A DNA stretch of 34,114 bases from Micromonospora alfalfae. GTDB lineage: Bacteria > Actinomycetota > Actinomycetes > Mycobacteriales > Micromonosporaceae. Positions within the stretch are counted from its first letter, which is position 1, and each line of letters opens with the position of its first letter. The stretch lies in assembly GCF_022230925.1 (NCBI RefSeq), contig NZ_JAKKFH010000017.1, forward strand, positions 1 through 34,114, in the 5' to 3' direction. A program made the position numbers and the translations under genes. Below the pieces are notes generated by a model, which did not search any database, had not been told where the DNA came from, and saw only the letters and a list, made by a program, of their open reading frames with translations. Below are positions 7,631 to 17,177 of the stretch, piece by piece.

Positions 7631-8158
7631 GTGCGCGTGCTCGGTGTGGACCCGGGGTTGACCCGGTGTGGGGTGGGCGTGGTCGAGGGTGTGCCCGGCC
7701 GGCCCTGCACCCTGGTCGCCTACTACGTGGTCTACACCGACCCGGCCGACGACCTGGCGCTGCGTCTGTTGCACCTGGACCGGTCGCTGAACAAGCTGGT
7801 CGCCGAGCACCAACCGGAGAGCGTCGCCGTCGAGCGGGTGTTCAGCCAGCACAACGTTCGCACCGTGATGGGCACCGCGCAGGCCAGTGGCATCGCCGTG
7901 CTGGCCGGGGCGCGGGCCGGGCTGCCGGTGCAGACGTACACCCCGAGCGAGGTGAAGGCCGCCGTGACCGGGTCCGGTCAGGCCGACAAGGCGCAGATGA
8001 CCGCCATGGTGACCCGGCTGTTGCGGCTGGCCGAGCCGCCGAAGCCGGCGGACGCCGCCGATGCGCTGGCCCTGGCCATCTGCCACGTGTGGCGTGGCGG
8101 AACCCGCTCCAAGCTGGCCGCCGCGGCGGACCGGGCACGACGAGGAGGAGCGCGATGA
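7631..8158 (+). CDS. ruvC: Crossover junction endodeoxyribonuclease RuvC
   Basis: The 175-residue product has the full RuvC catalytic set: Asp7 (LGVDPG), Glu68 (VAVERVF), Asp141 and Asp144 (DAADALALA). RuvC cuts Holliday junctions symmetrically, acting with the RuvAB motor. GTG 7631 is preceded by a GGGGAGGGGG ribosome-binding region. The ATGA overlap with ruvA indicates translational coupling, and the ruvC-ruvA-ruvB order is the usual actinobacterial one. The gene is preceded by an unusually G-rich leader. Confidence 0.97.
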   Translation: MRVLGVDPGLTRCGVGVVEGVPGRPCTLVAYYVVYTDPADDLALRLLHLDRSLNKLVAEHQPESVAVERVFSQHNVRTVMGTAQASGIAVLAGARAGLPVQTYTPSEVKAAVTGSGQADKAQMTAMVTRLLRLAEPPKPADAADALALAICHVWRGGTRSKLAAAADRARRGGAR

Positions 8159-8757
8159 TCGCCAGCGTGCGCGGCACGGTGACCGCGACGGGTCCGGACC
8201 AGGCAGTGATCGAGGTCGGCGGGGTCGGGCTTGCCGTGCACTGCGCCCCGGGGACCCTCGCGGAGCTGCGGGTCGGCCAGGTGGCCCGGCTCGCCACCAG
8301 CTTGATCGTGCGGGAAGACTCGCTGACCCTCTACGGCTTCGCCGACGACGACGCCAAGTCCCTGTTCGAGCTGCTCCAGACCGCCAGTGGGGTCGGCCCG
8401 CGGCTGGCCCAGGCGGTGCTGGCGGTGCACACCCCGGACGCGGTTCGCAAGGCGATCGCCAACGCCGACACGGCCGCCCTGACCCGGGTACCCGGGATTG
8501 GCAAGAAGGGCGCGGAACGACTGGTGCTGGAGCTGCGTGACCGGATCGGCCCGGTGCCGATCGGCGCCGACGGGGTGGCCGGGGTGACCCGCGGCAGCTG
8601 GCCCGACCAGGTCCGGCAGGCGCTGGTGGGGTTGGGCTGGACGGCCGGGCAGGCCGACCAGGCGGTGGCCGCGGTGGCGGAGTCGATCGAGGGTGAGACC
8701 CCGCCGGTGCCGGTCCTGCTCAAGCAGGCCATCCGACTGCTGGGCCGCACCCGATGA
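8155..8757 (+). CDS. ruvA: Holliday junction DNA helicase subunit RuvA
   Basis: The 200-residue product is of standard length. The N-terminal OB-fold (MIASVRGTV to about residue 62) is followed by two helix-hairpin-helix motifs ([14 protein letters not shown] and [16 protein letters not shown]) that contact junction DNA. The C-terminal domain (about 150-200, [16 protein letters not shown]) binds RuvB. RuvA tetramers hold the four-way junction while RuvB drives branch migration. The start overlaps the ruvC stop by four bases and GAGGAGGAG is correctly placed before it. Confidence 0.97.
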   Translation: MIASVRGTVTATGPDQAVIEVGGVGLAVHCAPGTLAELRVGQVARLATSLIVREDSLTLYGFADDDAKSLFELLQTASGVGPRLAQAVLAVHTPDAVRKAIANADTAALTRVPGIGKKGAERLVLELRDRIGPVPIGADGVAGVTRGSWPDQVRQALVGLGWTAGQADQAVAAVAESIEGETPPVPVLLKQAIRLLGRTR

Positions 8758-8773
8758 CCGCGCGGGCCGCACG

Positions 8774-9841
8774 ATGAGCGAGACCGAGGGGCTTGTCTCG
8801 GCGTACGTCAGCGACGCCGATCGGGACGCGGAGGCCACGGTACGGCCGAGGCGGCTGGCCGAGTTCATCGCCCAGGACCGGGTACGCGACCAGCTCGACC
8901 TGTTGTTGCAGGGGGCCATGCGGCGGGGGTCGCCGCCGGATCACATCCTGCTCTCCGGCCCACCCGGGTTGGGTAAGACGAGTCTGGCCAACATCGTCGC
9001 CGCCGAGCTGGGCGCGGGCATCCGGGTGACCAGCGGCCCGGCTATCGAGCGTTCCGGTGATCTGGCGGCGATCCTGACCAGCCTCGCCGAGGGCGACGTG
9101 CTCTTCATCGACGAGATCCATCGGATCGCGCGGCCGGCCGAGGAGCTGCTGTACAGCGCGATGGAGGACTTCCGGGTCGACGTGGTGGTGGGCAAGGGGC
9201 CGGGGGCGACGGCGATCCCGTTGGACGTCGAGCCGTTCACACTGGTTGGCGCGACGACCCGCTCGGGCCTGTTGACCGGGCCGATGCGGGACCGGTTCGG
9301 CTTCGTGGCGCACCTCGACTTCTACGCCCCGGCTGATCTGGAGACGCTGCTGCACCGTTCGGCGCGGATCCTGGGGGTGCCGATCACTCCGGAGGGGGCT
9401 ACCGAGATCGCCGGTCGGTCCCGGGGCACCCCGCGGATCGCGAACCGGCTGCTGCGGCGGGTCCGCGACTACGCCGAGGTTCGGGCGAACGGGGTGGTCG
9501 ATCTCGACACCGCCCGCGCGGCCCTGATCGTGTACGACGTGGACGCGCTCGGTCTGGACCGGTTGGACCGCGCGGTGTTGACCGCGTTGGTCGACTCGTT
9601 CCGGGGCGGCCCGGTCGGGTTGTCCACCCTCGCCGTGGCGGTGGGGGAGCAGCCGGACACGGTCGAGGAGGTCTGCGAGCCGTTCCTGGTGCGGGCTGGG
9701 CTGTTGGCCCGTACGCCGAGGGGTCGGGTGGCGACCGAGGCCGCCTGGCGGCATCTGGGGCGCACACCGCCGAATGGTACATTTGGTGTAGATAGCCCGC
9801 CTGTGCCCGACTTGTTCTCCTTGGATGTCGATCAGCCGTGA
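8774..9841 (+). CDS. ruvB: Holliday junction branch migration ATPase RuvB
   Basis: The 355-residue AAA+ ATPase has Walker A GPPGLGKT (residues 62-69), Walker B FIDEIHR (Asp113-Glu114), sensor 1 GATTRSG and the arginine-rich sensor 2 segment [16 protein letters not shown] winged-helix domain occupies the C-terminal third. It forms the hexameric motor that pumps DNA through the RuvA-bound junction. The start lies 16 bases after ruvA. After the conserved domain a tail ([14 protein letters not shown]) extends past the usual end. Confidence 0.97.
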   Translation: MSETEGLVSAYVSDADRDAEATVRPRRLAEFIAQDRVRDQLDLLLQGAMRRGSPPDHILLSGPPGLGKTSLANIVAAELGAGIRVTSGPAIERSGDLAAILTSLAEGDVLFIDEIHRIARPAEELLYSAMEDFRVDVVVGKGPGATAIPLDVEPFTLVGATTRSGLLTGPMRDRFGFVAHLDFYAPADLETLLHRSARILGVPITPEGATEIAGRSRGTPRIANRLLRRVRDYAEVRANGVVDLDTARAALIVYDVDALGLDRLDRAVLTALVDSFRGGPVGLSTLAVAVGEQPDTVEEVCEPFLVRAGLLARTPRGRVATEAAWRHLGRTPPNGTFGVDSPPVPDLFSLDVDQP

Positions 9842-9963
9842 TGTGAACGTGATCTGTGCCGCATTCGGCGTTCCCAGGTGCAGGGTTTAGACTTCGCCGC
9901 GGTCTGTACAGGACGTGAGATTCCGCCTCCGCTCCGGCACCCACGGTGCCGGGGAGGTGGCCA

Positions 9964-10320
9964 ATGGGAAGGTCAGTAACCGTGCAATTGGCAGCAGCGG
10001 GTGGTGGGGCCGGCGGCATCACGCCGATCCTGATGATCGCCCTGCTCTTTGGCGTCATGTACTTCATGATGATCCGACCCCAGCAGAAGCGCCGCAAAGA
10101 GGCGGAGGCGATGCAGTCCAACCTCGGCCCCGGCGACGAGGTCGTGACCATCGGTGGGCTCTACGGCACTGTCACCGGCATCGAGGACGACACCGTCCTG
10201 ATCGAGGTCGCCCCGGGCGTGCAGACCCGCTACGCCCGCCCGGCCATCGCGCGGGTGGTCACCCGCGCGGAGCTGCCGAGCGAGCCGGTCACCGAGGACG
10301 CGGACACCGTCAAGGAGTGA
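9964..10320 (+). CDS. yajC: Preprotein translocase accessory subunit YajC
   Basis: The product is a small membrane protein of about 118 residues with one N-terminal TM helix (ITPILMIALLFGVMYFMMI). The YajC hallmark MIRPQQKRRKE follows directly, then the cytosolic domain with LGPGDEVVTIGGLYGTV. It works with SecD and SecF at the SecYEG channel, and both genes follow. ATG 9964 has GGGGAGGTGG close upstream; GTG 9982 with GGGAAGG before it is an equally reasonable start. A -10-like TAGACT at 9888-9893 may be the promoter of the yajC-secD-secF group. Confidence 0.93.
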   Translation: MGRSVTVQLAAAGGGAGGITPILMIALLFGVMYFMMIRPQQKRRKEAEAMQSNLGPGDEVVTIGGLYGTVTGIEDDTVLIEVAPGVQTRYARPAIARVVTRAELPSEPVTEDADTVKE

Positions 10321-10597
10321 CCCCTCCCCCCGGGAGCGGCGAGTCCGGCGTACGGCCGGTGGGCCGCATTCCGGGTCGTCGCGCCCGAACGGGGCAGCGG
10401 ACGAGACGTGAAAACTGGATAGTTGGGTCGACGCCGGGCGTCGGCACGTTCCCGTGACCGTCGGCGTTCCGCGCCGGGGTGCCCGGTCCTCGTGTCGGCA
10501 CCTCGTCGGCTCAAGGCAGACCCGTCGGGCGGAACCCCCGGCCCGACACCGCCGCCGCTGCGACAGCGGCGCGACCGTACAGGGAGACAGGACAGCC

Positions 10598-12517
10598 GTG
10601 GCACCACCTCAGGGACAGATGCGCCCCGGGCGGCAGCTCGCCGTGCTCGGTTTCATCTTCGTGGTCCTCTATCTTTTGGTGTTCTTCGCCGGCGCCAGCG
10701 GCAGCTGGAAGGACCGGCTCGAGCCCAAGCTCGGCCTGGACCTCATCGGCGGCACGCGGGTGACACTGGAGGCGACCAACAGCGTCGACGGCAAGCCCCC
10801 GACGGCGGAGAACCTCGAGGAGGCCCGCGAGATCATCGAGAGCCGGGTCAACGCGTTCGGCGTGGCCGAGGCCGAGGTGGTCACCGAGGGCAACCGCAAC
10901 ATCGTCATCTCCCTGCCCGGTGAGAACCGGAACCTCGACGACGTGGGTGAAGCGGCTGAGCTGCGCTTCCGCAAGGTGCTCAAGGCCGCCTCCGGCAGCG
11001 GGGTGGCCGAGGCGCCGCCCGCCGCCACGCCGGCCCCGTCCGGTAGCGCCGCCCCGACCGGCAGCGCGACCCCGTCCGGCGCCGCGACGCCGACCCCGGC
11101 GGGCAGCGCCTCACCGAAGGTGACCTCGTCGCCCAGCGGCGGTCAGGGCGGAATGGCCCCGGCGTCGCCCAGCACCACGCCGACCCCCTCCGCGTCCGCC
11201 ACCGCCTCGCCGAGCGCCGCCGCGCCCAGCGCCAGCGCCGAGCCGGTGCCGGCCAGCGTCGAGGAGCAGCGCAAGGCCGTCGAGCAGAAGGTCGGCACCG
11301 CCGCCTGGCAGGCCGCCAACGGGTTGCAGGCTCCGGCCGACCTGAGCGCCGACCCGTCGCTGGCCGAGAAGCTCAAGCCGTTCGGCACGCTGTCTCCGCA
11401 GGAGGTCGCGGTGCTGCCGGCGCAGATGCAGTTCAACGTGCCGACGATCGGCTGCGCGCAGCTCGACCAGCGCCCCCCGGCGTCGATCTCCGACGCGAAG
11501 CAGCAGGTGGTCTCCTGCGAGGACGGCGCGTCGAAGTACCTGCTCGACCAGGCCAAGGTGCTGGGCACCGACGTGTCCGACGCCGACGCGGTGCTCGACC
11601 AGACCAACGCCTGGGTGGTCAGCCTGGACTTCACCGGCGACGGCCAGGGCAAGTGGACCTCGCTGACGCGTGAGGCGTTCAACAACGAGGGCCAGGCCTG
11701 CGACGCGACCGCGTTGGGTCAGGACGGCAAGTGCCGGGTGGCAGTCGTGCTGGACAACAAGATCGTCTCCTCCCCGGAGATCCAGGGCGTGCTGACCGGC
11801 AACTCCCAGATCACCGGCACCTTCACCCAGAAGGACGCCAGCACCCTCGCCGGCCAGCTCCGCTACGGCGCGCTGCCGGTGACCTTCGAGCAGCAGGAGG
11901 CGCAGAACGTCACCGCCACGCTGGGTGCCAGCCACCTGCGCGCCGGTCTGCTCGCGGCCGGCATCGGCATGCTGCTGGTCATCATCTACGCGTTCTTCTA
12001 CTACCGGCTGCTCGGCTCGGTGATCTTCCTGAGCCTCATCCTCTCCGCGCTGCTTGTCTTCGGCGCGCTGGTGGTGCTCGGCCGGCAGATCGGCTTCACG
12101 CTCACCCTCGCCGGCATCGCCGGCATGATCGTCTCGCTCGGTGTGGCGGCGGACTCGTTCGTCATCTACTTCGAACGTCTGAAAGACGAGATCCGGGAGG
12201 GGCGAAGCCCGCGCAGCGCGGTGCCCCGCGCCTGGATCCGAGCCCGTCGGACGATCATCTCGGCCAACGCGATCACGCTGCTCTCCGCTGTGGTGCTCTA
12301 CGTGGTCTCGGTCGGCACGGTCAAGGGCTTCGCGTTCGCGCTCGGCCTGGCCACTGTGCTGGACCTGGTGGTGGTCTTCCTCTTCCGGCACCCGATCATG
12401 ACGATGTTCGCTCGGACCCGGGCGTTCCTGTCCCCGCGGGTCAGCGGTCTGGGCCGAGCACTGCCGGCCCGCAACCAGCCGACTCAGCCCCGCAACCCGC
12501 GCGCCAAGGAGGCCTGA
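10598..12517 (+). CDS. secD: Protein translocase subunit SecD
   Basis: The 639-residue product starts at GTG 10598; the open frame continues upstream but there is no family sequence before it. One N-terminal TM helix (LAVLGFIFVVLYLLVFFAG) is followed by the D1 motif LGLDLIGGTRV and the periplasmic-type P1 domain. A Pro/Ser/Ala/Thr-rich insert lies at about residues 131-222. The C-terminal five-helix membrane domain (LLAAGIGMLLVIIYAFFYYRL onward) contains the conserved GVAADSFVIYFERLKDE. SecDF uses the proton gradient to help pull exported proteins across the membrane. The gene is followed by secF after one base. Confidence 0.97.
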   Translation: MAPPQGQMRPGRQLAVLGFIFVVLYLLVFFAGASGSWKDRLEPKLGLDLIGGTRVTLEATNSVDGKPPTAENLEEAREIIESRVNAFGVAEAEVVTEGNRNIVISLPGENRNLDDVGEAAELRFRKVLKAASGSGVAEAPPAATPAPSGSAAPTGSATPSGAATPTPAGSASPKVTSSPSGGQGGMAPASPSTTPTPSASATASPSAAAPSASAEPVPASVEEQRKAVEQKVGTAAWQAANGLQAPADLSADPSLAEKLKPFGTLSPQEVAVLPAQMQFNVPTIGCAQLDQRPPASISDAKQQVVSCEDGASKYLLDQAKVLGTDVSDADAVLDQTNAWVVSLDFTGDGQGKWTSLTREAFNNEGQACDATALGQDGKCRVAVVLDNKIVSSPEIQGVLTGNSQITGTFTQKDASTLAGQLRYGALPVTFEQQEAQNVTATLGASHLRAGLLAAGIGMLLVIIYAFFYYRLLGSVIFLSLILSALLVFGALVVLGRQIGFTLTLAGIAGMIVSLGVAADSFVIYFERLKDEIREGRSPRSAVPRAWIRARRTIISANAITLLSAVVLYVVSVGTVKGFAFALGLATVLDLVVVFLFRHPIMTMFARTRAFLSPRVSGLGRALPARNQPTQPRNPRAKEA

Positions 12518-12518
12518 G

Positions 12519-13718
12519 ATGGCTCAAAACGGTCTGGCGAGCCGCCTCTACAACGGCGAGGCCGGTCTCAACATCGTCGGTCGGCGCAAGCTCTGGTTCG
12601 GCGTCGCCGGTGTCCTGGTCCTGATCGCGATCCTCAGCTTCTCGATCCGTGGGTTCAGCCTGGGCATCGAGTTCGCCGGCGGTAACTCGTTCCAGGTGCC
12701 GGCCAGCGTCGGCACCCTCGACGACGCCGAGCGGGAGGTCAATTCGGCCCTCGCCGCCGAGAACACCGGCGTCATGGTGGCCACCACGCAGAAGGTCGGC
12801 GGTCCGGGCGGCGACTCCTACGAGCTCCGCACGCCGCAGCTCACCGCCGAGCAGGCCACTGCGGTCAAGGCCCAGATCGCCGAGGACCTCGGCATCAGCG
12901 CCGACCAGATCAGCGACAACCAGGTCAGTGAGGCCTGGGGCAGCCAGGTGACCGAGCGGGCCGTACTCGGTCTGGTCATCTTCATCGCACTGGTGATGGT
13001 CTACCTGATCCTGCGCTTCGAGTGGCGGATGGCGGTGGCCGCAGTCGCCTCGCTGATCACCAACCTGATCCTCACCGCCGGCATCTACTCGCTGGTCGGC
13101 TTCGAGGTCACCCCGTCGACGATCATCGGCTTCCTCACCATCCTGGGCTTCGCGCTCTACGACGTGGTGGTGGTCTTCGACAAGGTCCAGGAGAACACCC
13201 GGGGCATCACCGCCAACAACAACCAGACGTACAGCGAGGCGTCCAACCTGGCCATCAACCAGAGCCTGATGCGGTCGTTGAACACCTCGGTGGTCGCCCT
13301 GCTGCCGGTCGGTGGTCTGCTCTTCATCGGTGCCGGCCTGCTCGGTGCCGGCACGCTGAAGGACCTCGGTCTGGTGCTGTTCGTCGGTATGGCGGTGGCG
13401 TTCCTGACCTCCATCCTGGTGGCCACCCCGCTGCTGGCGCTGTTGAAGAACTACGACCCGCGGATCCAGGCGCACAACAAGCGCGTCCTGACCCGGCGGG
13501 GTGCGGTCGGCCGCGGCGAGGTCGCCGGTAAGGGTGCTGCCGCGAGCCCGGTGGCCCAGGCCGACGCGACCGACGAGCCCGTCGATCAGGACGCCGCCGC
13601 GCTGGCCGGTGCCGCCCCCAAGGTGGGCGCTCGGCCGGCGGGCAAGCGGCCCACCGGTGCCCGGGGCGGTCGCCCGGGTGGCGGCGGCAACCGGCCGGGT
13701 GGCGCCAAGCGGCGCTGA
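12519..13718 (+). CDS. secF: Protein translocase subunit SecF
   Basis: The 399-residue product has TM1 near residues 26-46, then GFSLGIEFAGGNSF (the SecF version of the D1 motif), a small extracytoplasmic domain and a five-helix membrane core. The core includes GFALYDVVVVFDKVQEN (the SecF D4 region) and TSVVALLPVGGLLFIG. The last 65 residues form a Gly/Arg/Pro/Ala-rich basic tail, which is likely disordered and cytosolic. AAGGAGG sits 6 bases before the ATG inside the end of secD, so translation is coupled. A strong hairpin follows the stop. Confidence 0.97.
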   Translation: MAQNGLASRLYNGEAGLNIVGRRKLWFGVAGVLVLIAILSFSIRGFSLGIEFAGGNSFQVPASVGTLDDAEREVNSALAAENTGVMVATTQKVGGPGGDSYELRTPQLTAEQATAVKAQIAEDLGISADQISDNQVSEAWGSQVTERAVLGLVIFIALVMVYLILRFEWRMAVAAVASLITNLILTAGIYSLVGFEVTPSTIIGFLTILGFALYDVVVVFDKVQENTRGITANNNQTYSEASNLAINQSLMRSLNTSVVALLPVGGLLFIGAGLLGAGTLKDLGLVLFVGMAVAFLTSILVATPLLALLKNYDPRIQAHNKRVLTRRGAVGRGEVAGKGAAASPVAQADATDEPVDQDAAALAGAAPKVGARPAGKRPTGARGGRPGGGGNRPGGAKRR

Positions 13719-13734
13719 CCCGACAGGAAACACC

Positions 13735-13772
13735 CGAACGGCGTCCGGCATGCTGTTGCCGGACGCCGTTCG
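13735..13772 (+). terminator. 16-bp perfect hairpin between secF and apt
   Basis: CGAACGGCGTCCGGCA (13735-13750) pairs exactly with 13757-13772 around a six-base loop TGCTGT. It begins 16 bases after the secF stop and has no T-tract. It could be a T-less actinobacterial terminator or an RNA-processing hairpin that separates secDF from apt expression. Confidence 0.65.
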
Positions 13773-13796
13773 TCGTCGAAGGAGAGCGAAACAGCC

Positions 13797-14363
13797 GTGA
13801 CGGAGACCCACAGCACCGCAGCGCGCGGGGACAGTGGCCCGGAGGTCGCCCGACTGGTCGCCAGTCGGGTGCTGGACGTGCCCGACTTCCCCAAGCCCGG
13901 CGTCATGTTCAAGGACCTGATGCCACTGTTCGCCGACGGCAAGGTCTTCCGTGAGGTGATCGACGGGATCGTCGCGTACCACGGGCGGGACGCCTTCGAC
14001 GTGGTGGTCGGCATCGAGGCGCGCGGGTTCGTCGTGGCGGCGGCCATCGCGTACGCGACGGGGGTGGGCGTGGTGCCGGTGCGCAAGGCCGGCAAGCTGC
14101 CCCGCCCGGCGCACTCGGTCTCCTACGAGTTGGAGTACGGCGAGGCCACCCTTGAGGTGCACGAGGACGCCTTCACCGCCGGGCACCGGGTGCTGGTGGT
14201 CGACGACGTGCTGGCCACCGGTGGCACCGCCGAGGCGACGCTGGACCTGGTCGAGCGGGCCGGCGGCACCGTCAGTGGCTTCACTGTGCTGCTGGAGCTC
14301 GGCTTCCTGGGTGGGCGTGAGCGACTGGCGCCGCGTCCCGTCCACGCCCTGTTGACTGTTTGA
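13797..14363 (+). CDS. apt: Adenine phosphoribosyltransferase
   Basis: The 188-residue product joins adenine to PRPP to give AMP in purine salvage. The family signature VLVVDDVLATGGT (residues 132-144) is the PRPP-binding loop. FPKPGVMFKDLMPL and VVVGIEARGFVVAAAIA near the N-terminus are typical of Apt, and RKAGKLPRP is the flexible loop. The start is GTG 13797 with AAGGAGAG upstream. The gene lies between secF and rel, an order conserved in actinobacteria. Its end may overlap the rel promoter region. Confidence 0.95.
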   Translation: MTETHSTAARGDSGPEVARLVASRVLDVPDFPKPGVMFKDLMPLFADGKVFREVIDGIVAYHGRDAFDVVVGIEARGFVVAAAIAYATGVGVVPVRKAGKLPRPAHSVSYELEYGEATLEVHEDAFTAGHRVLVVDDVLATGGTAEATLDLVERAGGTVSGFTVLLELGFLGGRERLAPRPVHALLTV

Positions 14364-14397
14364 ACCGGTCGATACTCTGCTGACCGTTTGATCCCGG
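14353..14397 (+). promoter_or_regulatory. Direct repeat and possible promoter upstream of rel
   Basis: TGACTGTTTGAACCGG (14353-14368) is repeated as TGACCGTTTGATCCCGG at 14381-14397, a 28-base spacing. The first copy begins inside the apt stop region and overlaps a TTGACT (14352-14357), with a weak -10-like TACTCT at 14373-14378. The rel leader runs about 200 bases from here to the start. Confidence 0.35.
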
Positions 14398-14560
14398 ACC
14401 CGTCGGATGGACCCGGCGCCGACCGTCCGGCGGAGCGGCAGGGGACCGTCCGTGCGGGTAGCATTGCCCTTTGCTGACGCCGGCGGTATGCCGTCCGGCG
14501 GGCGAGACCAGGTCGGCCGATCTTCGGCCGGCGTGTTTCCGGCGAGCGGTGAGGAGGCCG

Positions 14561-17083
14561 GTGTCCCACGATGTCGTCCCTCCGGCGGAGGGCACGGTGC
14601 ACCCGACAGGCGACGCTGACGGCTCGGTGACCGACCGGACAGGCGACGCGCCGGCCCGGGTGACGGGCACCGGCAACGGCTCCGGTCGGGCTGCCGGTGA
14701 GAGCGCGGTGCGTCCGACCAGCGGCCCGCCGAGCGCTGAGGCGTCCCCCGGCGCCGATGGCGTCGTGGTGCCGTTCCCGACCGACGCGGGCATCGATCCG
14801 TCGCCCAGCGGTGGCTTCGGGCTGTCCAACGCGCCCACCGGTCGGCGGGTCCGGGCCCGGCTTGCCCGGTTCAACGCGCCCTGGCAGACCTCGCAGGTCA
14901 GCGAGGTGCTGGAGCCGCTGATCGCGAGCCACCGGGACAACCACCCCAAGGCGGACGCCCGGCTGCTCCAGCGCGCCTTCGACACTGCCGCGCGGTGGCA
15001 CTCCGGGCAGTACCGCAAGTCCGGCGACCCCTACATCACCCACCCCCTGGCCGTGGCGACCATCCTCGGCAACCTGGGGATGGACACCACCACGTTGGTC
15101 GCCGCGCTGCTGCACGACACCATCGAGGACACCGAGTACACCCTCGACCAGATGCGGGCCGACTTCGGTGGCGAGGTCGCCCTGCTGGTCGACGGCGTCA
15201 CGAAGCTCGACAAGGTCAAGCTGGGCGACGCGGCCAAGGCCGAGACGATCCGCAAGATGGTCGTGGCCATGGCGAAGGACCCGCGGGTGCTGGTGATCAA
15301 GCTGGCCGACCGGCTGCACAACATGCGCACCCTGACCTTCCTGCCCCGCCCCAAGCAGGAGCAGAAGGCCAAGGAGACGCTGGAGATCCTGGCGCCGCTG
15401 GCGCACCGGCTCGGTATGAACACGATCAAGTGGGAGCTGGAGGACCTGTCCTTCGGCACGCTCTTCCCGAAGCGCTATGAGGAGATCAACCGGCTGATCG
15501 GGGAGCACCAGCCGCAGCGCGAGGCGCTGCTGCGGCAGGTGACGCAGAAGGTGCAGATCGACCTGAAGGCCGCCAAGATCAAGGCGGAGACCACCGGTCG
15601 GCCGAAGCACCTCTACTCGATCTACCAGAAGATGATCGTGCGGGGTCGCGACTTCAACGACATCTACGACCTGGTCGGTGTGCGGATCCTGGTCGACACC
15701 GTTCGGGACTGCTACGCGGCGCTGGGTGTCATCCACGCCAACTGGCAGCCGGTGCCGGGCCGGTTCAAGGACTACATCGCGATGCCCAAGTTCAACATGT
15801 ACCAGTCGTTGCACACGACTGTCATCGGGCCCACCGGTAAGCCGGTGGAGATGCAGATCCGCACGTACGCGATGCACCGCACCGCGGAGTTCGGCATCGC
15901 CGCGCACTGGAAGTACAAGGAGCACAAGGGCACCCAGATCGTCGGCCCGCCCGCGCACATCGACGAGATGACCTGGCTGCGGCAGCTGCTCGACTGGCAG
16001 CGTGAGGCGGCCGACCCGAGCGAGTTCCTGGACGCGCTGCGCTTCGACCTGTCCAGCCAGGAGGTGTACGTCTTCACCCCGAAGGGTGACGTCATCCCGC
16101 TGCCGACCGGGTCGACACCTGTGGACTTCGCGTACGCGGTGCACACCGAGGTGGGGCACAAGTGCATCGGGGCGCGGGTCAACGGCAAGCTGGTGCCGCT
16201 GGAGTCGACGCTGTCCAACGGCGACGTGATCGAGATCTTCACGTCGAAGTCCGAGACGGCCGGCCCGACGCAGGACTGGCTGGGCTTCGTCAAGAGCCCG
16301 CGCGCCCGGACGAAGATCCGGCAGTACTTCAACAAGGAGCGGCGCGAGGAGGCGATCGAGGCCGGCAAGGACGCGATCGTCAAGGCGATGCGCAAGCAGG
16401 GCATGCCGTTGCAGCGGATGCTCACCTCCGACGCGCTCATGTCGATCGCCCGCGACCTGCACCTGGCCGACGTGGCCTCGCTCTACGCAGCGGTCGGCGA
16501 CAGCCAGGTCTCCGCGCAGTCGGTGGTGCAGAAGCTGATGGCCGCGTACGGCGGCGAGGAGGGCGCGGCGGAGGACATCGCCGAGACCGCCGTCGCCACC
16601 CGGCCGCCGCGCAGCCGGCAGAGCAGCGCCGACCCGGGCGTGGTGGTCCGGGGCGTCAGCGACGTCTGGATCAAGCTGGCCCGCTGCTGCACACCGGTCC
16701 CACCGGACTCGGTGTTCGGCTTCGTCACCCGCTCCGGCGGGGTGAGCGTGCACCGCGACGACTGCGCCAACGCCGAGGACCTGCGCGCGCAGAGCGAGCG
16801 GGTCGTCGAGGTGAGCTGGAAGCTCACCTCCGCGTCGACGTTCCTGGTCGCCATCCAGGTCGAGGCTCTGGACCGGCACAAGCTGCTGGCCGACGTCACC
16901 CGGGTGCTCTCCGACGAACGGGTCAACATCCTCTCCGCCACCGTCACCACCACCCGTGACCGGGTGGCGGTGAGCCGGTTCAGCTTCGAGATGGCCGACC
17001 CGAAGCACCTGGGCCACCTGCTGGCCACGGTGCGCAAGGTCGACGGCGTCTTCGACGCCTACCGGGTCACCTCCGGCGCCTGA
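14561..17083 (+). CDS. rel: Bifunctional (p)ppGpp synthetase/hydrolase Rel
   Basis: The 840-residue product has the full long-RSH layout. After a low-complexity N-terminus (about 100 residues) comes the HD hydrolase domain ([10 protein letters not shown] at His185-Asp186; [12 protein letters not shown]). The synthetase domain follows ([46 protein letters not shown] at about 401). Then come TGS (about 505-570), a helical domain, the zinc-finger-like RCCTPVPPD (from 708) and a C-terminal ACT domain. The RFKD signature and intact HD motif indicate a two-way enzyme that makes and degrades the stringent-response alarmone. GTG 14561 has GAGGAGG just upstream; the frame is open further left but without family sequence. 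Confidence 0.96.
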   Translation: MSHDVVPPAEGTVHPTGDADGSVTDRTGDAPARVTGTGNGSGRAAGESAVRPTSGPPSAEASPGADGVVVPFPTDAGIDPSPSGGFGLSNAPTGRRVRARLARFNAPWQTSQVSEVLEPLIASHRDNHPKADARLLQRAFDTAARWHSGQYRKSGDPYITHPLAVATILGNLGMDTTTLVAALLHDTIEDTEYTLDQMRADFGGEVALLVDGVTKLDKVKLGDAAKAETIRKMVVAMAKDPRVLVIKLADRLHNMRTLTFLPRPKQEQKAKETLEILAPLAHRLGMNTIKWELEDLSFGTLFPKRYEEINRLIGEHQPQREALLRQVTQKVQIDLKAAKIKAETTGRPKHLYSIYQKMIVRGRDFNDIYDLVGVRILVDTVRDCYAALGVIHANWQPVPGRFKDYIAMPKFNMYQSLHTTVIGPTGKPVEMQIRTYAMHRTAEFGIAAHWKYKEHKGTQIVGPPAHIDEMTWLRQLLDWQREAADPSEFLDALRFDLSSQEVYVFTPKGDVIPLPTGSTPVDFAYAVHTEVGHKCIGARVNGKLVPLESTLSNGDVIEIFTSKSETAGPTQDWLGFVKSPRARTKIRQYFNKERREEAIEAGKDAIVKAMRKQGMPLQRMLTSDALMSIARDLHLADVASLYAAVGDSQVSAQSVVQKLMAAYGGEEGAAEDIAETAVATRPPRSRQSSADPGVVVRGVSDVWIKLARCCTPVPPDSVFGFVTRSGGVSVHRDDCANAEDLRAQSERVVEVSWKLTSASTFLVAIQVEALDRHKLLADVTRVLSDERVNILSATVTTTRDRVAVSRFSFEMADPKHLGHLLATVRKVDGVFDAYRVTSGA

Positions 17084-17130
17084 CGCCCACCGGATCGGTC
17101 TCGGGGCTCGACGCGTACAGCGGAAATGAC

Positions 17131-17159
17131 AGCGCCCGCCGGCTCAGCCGGCGGGCGCT
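17131..17159. terminator. Bidirectional terminator hairpin between rel and the cyclophilin gene
   Basis: AGCGCCCGCCGGC (17131-17143), loop TCA, and its exact complement (17147-17159). It lies 47 bases after the rel stop and 18 bases beyond the end of the convergent cyclophilin gene, so it can serve both. Confidence 0.75.
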
Positions 17160-17177
17160 TCGTCGTGCGCGCGGGGG

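Noticed and set aside
10454..10597. Earlier start for SecD
   Set aside because: The upstream part is Arg/Pro-rich and unlike any SecD, and a ribosome binding site precedes GTG 10598.
10321..10597. Missing gene between yajC and secD
   Set aside because: The 277-base gap has no frame with coding bias or a start signal; the frames that cross it have Arg/Pro-rich noise.
14123..17017. Very long open frame on the minus strand opposite rel (over 900 codons)
   Set aside because: It is antisense to a gene with complete Rel domains; its His/Arg/Val/Leu-rich composition is the usual shadow of high-GC coding sequence.
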